In this document: one piece after another, positions 7,074-8,884 of the stretch
Layout of the letters: every line of letters starts with the position of its first letter
Position numbering within the stretch: position 1 is the stretch's first letter
Notes under the pieces: generated by a model
The model's database searches: none
What the model was told of the DNA's origin: nothing
Seen by the model: the letters and a program-made list of their open reading frames with translations, nothing else
Translations under genes and position numbers: made by a program
Assembly (NCBI GenBank): GCA_017648805.1
Contig: JAGCIC010000038.1
Location: 1-8,884 of the forward strand
Length of the DNA stretch: 8,884 nt
Source: Clostridia bacterium
GTDB lineage: Bacteria; Bacillota_A; Clostridia; Christensenellales; Aristaeellaceae
Direction of reading: 5' to 3'

Positions 7074-7361
7074 ATGAGCAAAGAAAAGAAAAAGAGCGAA
7101 AAGAGCGTATCCTTTATCAACTGGTTTATTACGCTGATATTTTCATGGATCCCCGGCGTTAATATCATATTTTTCATTTTTACGATCGCTTTCGCGGGTA
7201 CCCGCACCAAGCGCAATTACGCCATAGCGGGGCTGGTGCTGAGCCTTATCCTGGCGCTGGCGGTCAGCATATTGCTGTTCTGGTTCAGCGACAACGTGGT
7301 GGCCTGGCTGAAGGAGATCCTGCCCGAAGCCGCAGCGGCTCCCGAGACAGCCGTACAGTAA
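7074..7361 (+). CDS. Small two-helix membrane protein, unknown function
   Basis: This 95-residue protein has a very basic N-terminus (MSKEKKKSEK), a first hydrophobic stretch (about 14-42, broken by a WIPG turn near 25-28), a basic loop (RTKRN, 44-48), a second membrane helix (about 49-71), and a C-terminal tail rich in alanine and glutamate. I do not recognise the family. The basic ends and loop suggest that both termini do not face the same side in a simple hairpin if the first stretch is one helix. The start is ATG at 7074 with AGGAG (7062-7066) seven bases upstream. An in-frame TTG at 7032 is ruled out because it precedes the predicted transcription start and overlaps the -10 box. The gene stands alone between its own promoter and a strong terminator. 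Confidence 0.85.
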   Translation: MSKEKKKSEKSVSFINWFITLIFSWIPGVNIIFFIFTIAFAGTRTKRNYAIAGLVLSLILALAVSILLFWFSDNVVAWLKEILPEAAAAPETAVQ

Positions 7362-7374
7362 AACGTTTATACGA

Positions 7375-7410
7375 ACACGGCGCGGACATTCTGTCCGCGC
7401 CGTGTCTTTT
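7375..7410 (+). terminator. Strong hairpin terminator, possibly bidirectional
   Basis: ACACGGCGCGGAC (7375-7387) and GTCCGCGCCGTGT (7393-7405) form a perfect 13-bp stem with a 5-nt loop, followed by CTTTT (7406-7410). It ends the gene at 7074-7361. It also lies just past the stop of the convergent deacetylase gene, so it may serve both strands, although the T run on the minus side is poor. Confidence 0.9.
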
Positions 7411-7418
7411 CATATGCG

Positions 7419-8600
7419 TCAGTCTATATTCTCGAACAGGTCGTTCTTGTTAACGTCTTCGCCCACGGCGGAGCACAAAAGGCCGAACTTGGTGTAATCG
7501 TAGGTTATGCCGTCATCCATGCTGTAGCGCGTCAGCTGGGACCTGTGCTGCATAAAGCCCAGTGAAGCGACCTCCAGGGGCGTCCTGCCGCCCAGCGCTT
7601 CCGAGGGCGTATCCCAGTCCATATACACGGCATTTTCGTCCAGCAGATGGAGGTACAGCTTTTTGACTTCCCACACGCCGTACATCTTGGCAGATTCCGG
7701 GTAGAGGGACGGATCCTTGGCGGCCATGACCGCCTGCTCCATGTAGCGGGCGGTGATCTTGTGCTGCGGATGGCCGTATTCGCCGTTTAAGTCGTGGGTC
7801 ACCAGAACGTCGGGCTTGTACCTGCGTATCATCCTTACCAATTCGCGCACCACGCAGTCAGACCCGCCCCACAGTGCCAGCGCCTCGTCGTAATACAGAA
7901 AAGCGTCTTTGAAGTCGGCTATCTCCGGAACGTTTCTGAGACCCATCACGTACAGGCCGTTCATGGCTTCCTTTATCCGGCCCCGGCTGCAGGCGGTCAT
8001 GTATGCCACTTGCACCTGCTTTTCCCGCACCACGCCGTAATAGGGCAGCAGGCCGCCGAACCAGAGCTCCTCGTCGTCCTGATGCGCCACGATCAGCAGC
8101 AGGTCCACCTTACCGGGCACGTTTTTGTTCCACTTCTGGAAGTCGGTGATCTCCTCTCCGGCGGAAAACACTGTGATGCGGCAGATCCTGCCGTATTTGC
8201 GTACCTCCAGTTCCGCGCTTGCGGCGGAGGGATCCACGTCAAGATATGTGAGATAACCCTTGAAATAGGCGTCGCTGGATTCGGCGGAGAGCAGCTTCCG
8301 GCCGGGAGCATACTGGCGGTACTCGAATTCCTTAAACGGCTCGAACCACTCCACCACGATGCCGCCGGGGGTGACGCCGGAGGGGAATGAGATCGTTATG
8401 GTCGAGGAGGCTTCGATGGACTCCCAGTATTCCTTATAGTCCCGGAAATTCCCGTCCATCACCTTATAGATCTGGCCGTAGGTGGAGGAGAATCTACATC
8501 TCTGGGTGATGTTTACGGCTTTGGCGCCGCCCTCACCGCCGGCGGGCAGCAGGGAGAATATCAGTACCGTACAGCAGATCAGCGACAGCAGGCGTTTCAA
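7419..8600 (-). CDS. Secreted PIG-L/LmbE-type zinc deacetylase
   Basis: With the TTG start at 8600 the protein has 393 residues. A Sec signal peptide (MKRLLSLICC then a hydrophobic core) ends near AKA (26-28), so it is probably exported; no lipobox cysteine follows the core. Residues about 30-155 look like a beta-rich domain, and MDGNFRDYKEYWES resembles the opening of discoidin (F5/8 C)-like carbohydrate-binding domains, which is tentative. The PIG-L domain follows: LLIVAHQDDEELWFGG (168-183), with expected zinc ligands H173 and D176, and NGEYGHPQHK (272-281) with H280; D175 should be the catalytic base. The family removes N-acetyl groups from sugars such as GlcNAc conjugates, so a cell-surface or environmental glycan is a likely substrate, but which one is unknown. 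It is a single gene, convergent to its left neighbour. Confidence 0.88.
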   Translation of the reverse strand: MKRLLSLICCTVLIFSLLPAGGEGGAKAVNITQRCRFSSTYGQIYKVMDGNFRDYKEYWESIEASSTITISFPSGVTPGGIVVEWFEPFKEFEYRQYAPGRKLLSAESSDAYFKGYLTYLDVDPSAASAELEVRKYGRICRITVFSAGEEITDFQKWNKNVPGKVDLLLIVAHQDDEELWFGGLLPYYGVVREKQVQVAYMTACSRGRIKEAMNGLYVMGLRNVPEIADFKDAFLYYDEALALWGGSDCVVRELVRMIRRYKPDVLVTHDLNGEYGHPQHKITARYMEQAVMAAKDPSLYPESAKMYGVWEVKKLYLHLLDENAVYMDWDTPSEALGGRTPLEVASLGFMQHRSQLTRYSMDDGITYDYTKFGLLCSAVGEDVNKNDLFENID

Positions 8601-8606
8601 TTTGCG

Positions 8607-8613
8607 CTCCTCC
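8607..8613 (-). promoter_or_regulatory. RBS fixing the TTG start of the deacetylase
   Basis: On the minus strand GGAGGAG is followed by six bases and then TTG at 8600-8598, directly at the start of a normal signal peptide. The longer reading from ATG at 8642 has no such site and would place 14 extra residues before the signal peptide. Confidence 0.88.
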
Positions 8614-8632
8614 AAATTAAACCGGTTACCCG

Positions 8633-8661
8633 ATTTTAACATATGAAGCGAGTTTTTTCAA
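8633..8661 (-). promoter_or_regulatory. Sigma-A promoter with extended -10 for the deacetylase
   Basis: On the minus strand TTGAAA (8661-8656) and TAAAAT (8638-8633) are separated by 17 bases. A TG one base before the -10 gives the extended form TGtTAAAAT. The predicted start of transcription lies near 8625, leaving a leader of about 25 bases. The ATG at 8642 falls inside this promoter. Confidence 0.82.
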
Positions 8662-8700
8662 CACACCGCGGAAAAAAGAATCAAATAGACGTGCCGTGAA

Positions 8701-8728
8701 GCGGGCGGAGGAACCCGCCCGTGCTTTT
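8701..8728 (+). terminator. Rightward hairpin terminator without an obvious source gene
   Basis: GCGGGCGG (8701-8708) pairs with CCGCCCGT (8715-8722, one G-U pair) around a 6-nt loop, then GC and TTTT (8725-8728). Read leftward it lacks a T run, so it should act on rightward transcripts. There is no rightward gene directly to its left, because that space holds the minus-strand deacetylase promoter. A second small hairpin (8732-8737 with 8741-8746) follows. Confidence 0.6.
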
Positions 8729-8794
8729 CTGTTCGGTATTACCGGAGAAAAAGCAGTGTATTACAAAAATACTACATATTAACTCCTATTTAAC

Positions 8795-8823
8795 TTTACT
8801 TTTTACGACGAAGTCATTATAAT
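8795..8823 (+). promoter_or_regulatory. Promoter for the rightward gene at 8847
   Basis: TTTACT (8795-8800, four of six matches to TTGACA) and TATAAT (8818-8823, perfect) have a 17-nt spacer. The stretch from about 8760 to 8826 is AT-rich, unlike the coding DNA around it. A dyad GTATT-N5-AATAC lies upstream at 8758-8772. The predicted start of transcription is near 8830, so the leader would be very short. Confidence 0.72.
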
Positions 8824-8846
8824 ATAAAGGCTAATGGAGGCTAAGG

Positions 8847-8884
8847 ATGTTAGACGTGTCTAAAGCGCTGTCAAATCCCGGCGC
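8847..8884 (+). CDS. Start of a gene cut by the window end, possibly YceD/DUF177
   Basis: ATG at 8847 has GGAGG (8836-8840) six bases upstream and a promoter just before it. Only 12 codons are visible, reading MLDVSKALSNPG. This resembles the N-termini of YceD (DUF177) proteins, which are usually followed by rpmF, but so short a stretch cannot prove it. The start itself is well supported; the product call is weak. Confidence 0.7.
   Translation, partial: MLDVSKALSNPG

Noticed and set aside
7794..8390. Plus-strand ORF opposite the deacetylase gene
   Set aside because: It is antisense to the PIG-L motifs and its composition is that of a mirror frame.
8601..8642. ATG start at 8642 for the deacetylase
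   Set aside because: It lies inside the extended -10 promoter, lacks an RBS and displaces the signal peptide; TTG 8600 has all signals.

Overview
The window reads as chromosomal DNA of a GC-rich Clostridia-type Firmicute. The evidence is the phoH/7TM-HD phosphodiesterase/cdd gene neighbourhood, strong AGGAGG ribosome binding sites, frequent TTG starts, sigma-A type promoters with 17-nt spacers, and a c-di-AMP phosphodiesterase of the PgpH/YqfF family. Genus cannot be told from the sequence. No rRNA, tRNA, CRISPR array, insertion sequence or phage gene was seen.

Region 1 (1-6910) is a tightly packed rightward run: a small membrane/coiled-coil protein (31-294), PhoH ATPase (320-1300), PgpH-like 7TM-HD phosphodiesterase (1332-3365), a single ORF joining a HypB-type metallochaperone GTPase to a complete cytidine deaminase (3366-4415), threonine synthase (4487-5962) and homoserine kinase (5959-6858). 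It ends at a hairpin terminator near 6883-6910. The only internal gap without a gene is 4416-4486. The first part matches the conserved Firmicute order phoH, 7TM-HD, ybeY, dgkA, cdd, except that ybeY and dgkA are absent and hypB sits in their place, in frame with cdd. thrC and thrB overlap by four bases and carry out the last two steps of threonine synthesis (homoserine to phosphohomoserine to threonine).

Region 2 (6911-7410) is one small gene with its own near-perfect sigma-A promoter (TTGACA, 17 nt, TATAAT) and a strong perfect hairpin terminator. It encodes a 95-residue membrane protein of unknown function.

Region 3 (7419-8661, minus strand) is a convergent gene for a secreted PIG-L/LmbE-type zinc deacetylase. 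Its true start is a TTG behind a GGAGGAG site, not the upstream ATG, which lies inside the promoter. Region 4 (8662-8884) holds a rightward hairpin terminator with no obvious source gene, an AT-rich stretch, a rightward promoter, and the first 12 codons of a gene that may be yceD (DUF177).

The most notable item is the HypB-cytidine deaminase fusion. Its junction contains an A6 run, an intact RBS-like GAGGA and ATG for cdd, and stop codons in both other frames just before or at that ATG. The fusion is therefore one base away from an ordinary two-gene arrangement. No complete new multi-gene system is evident.
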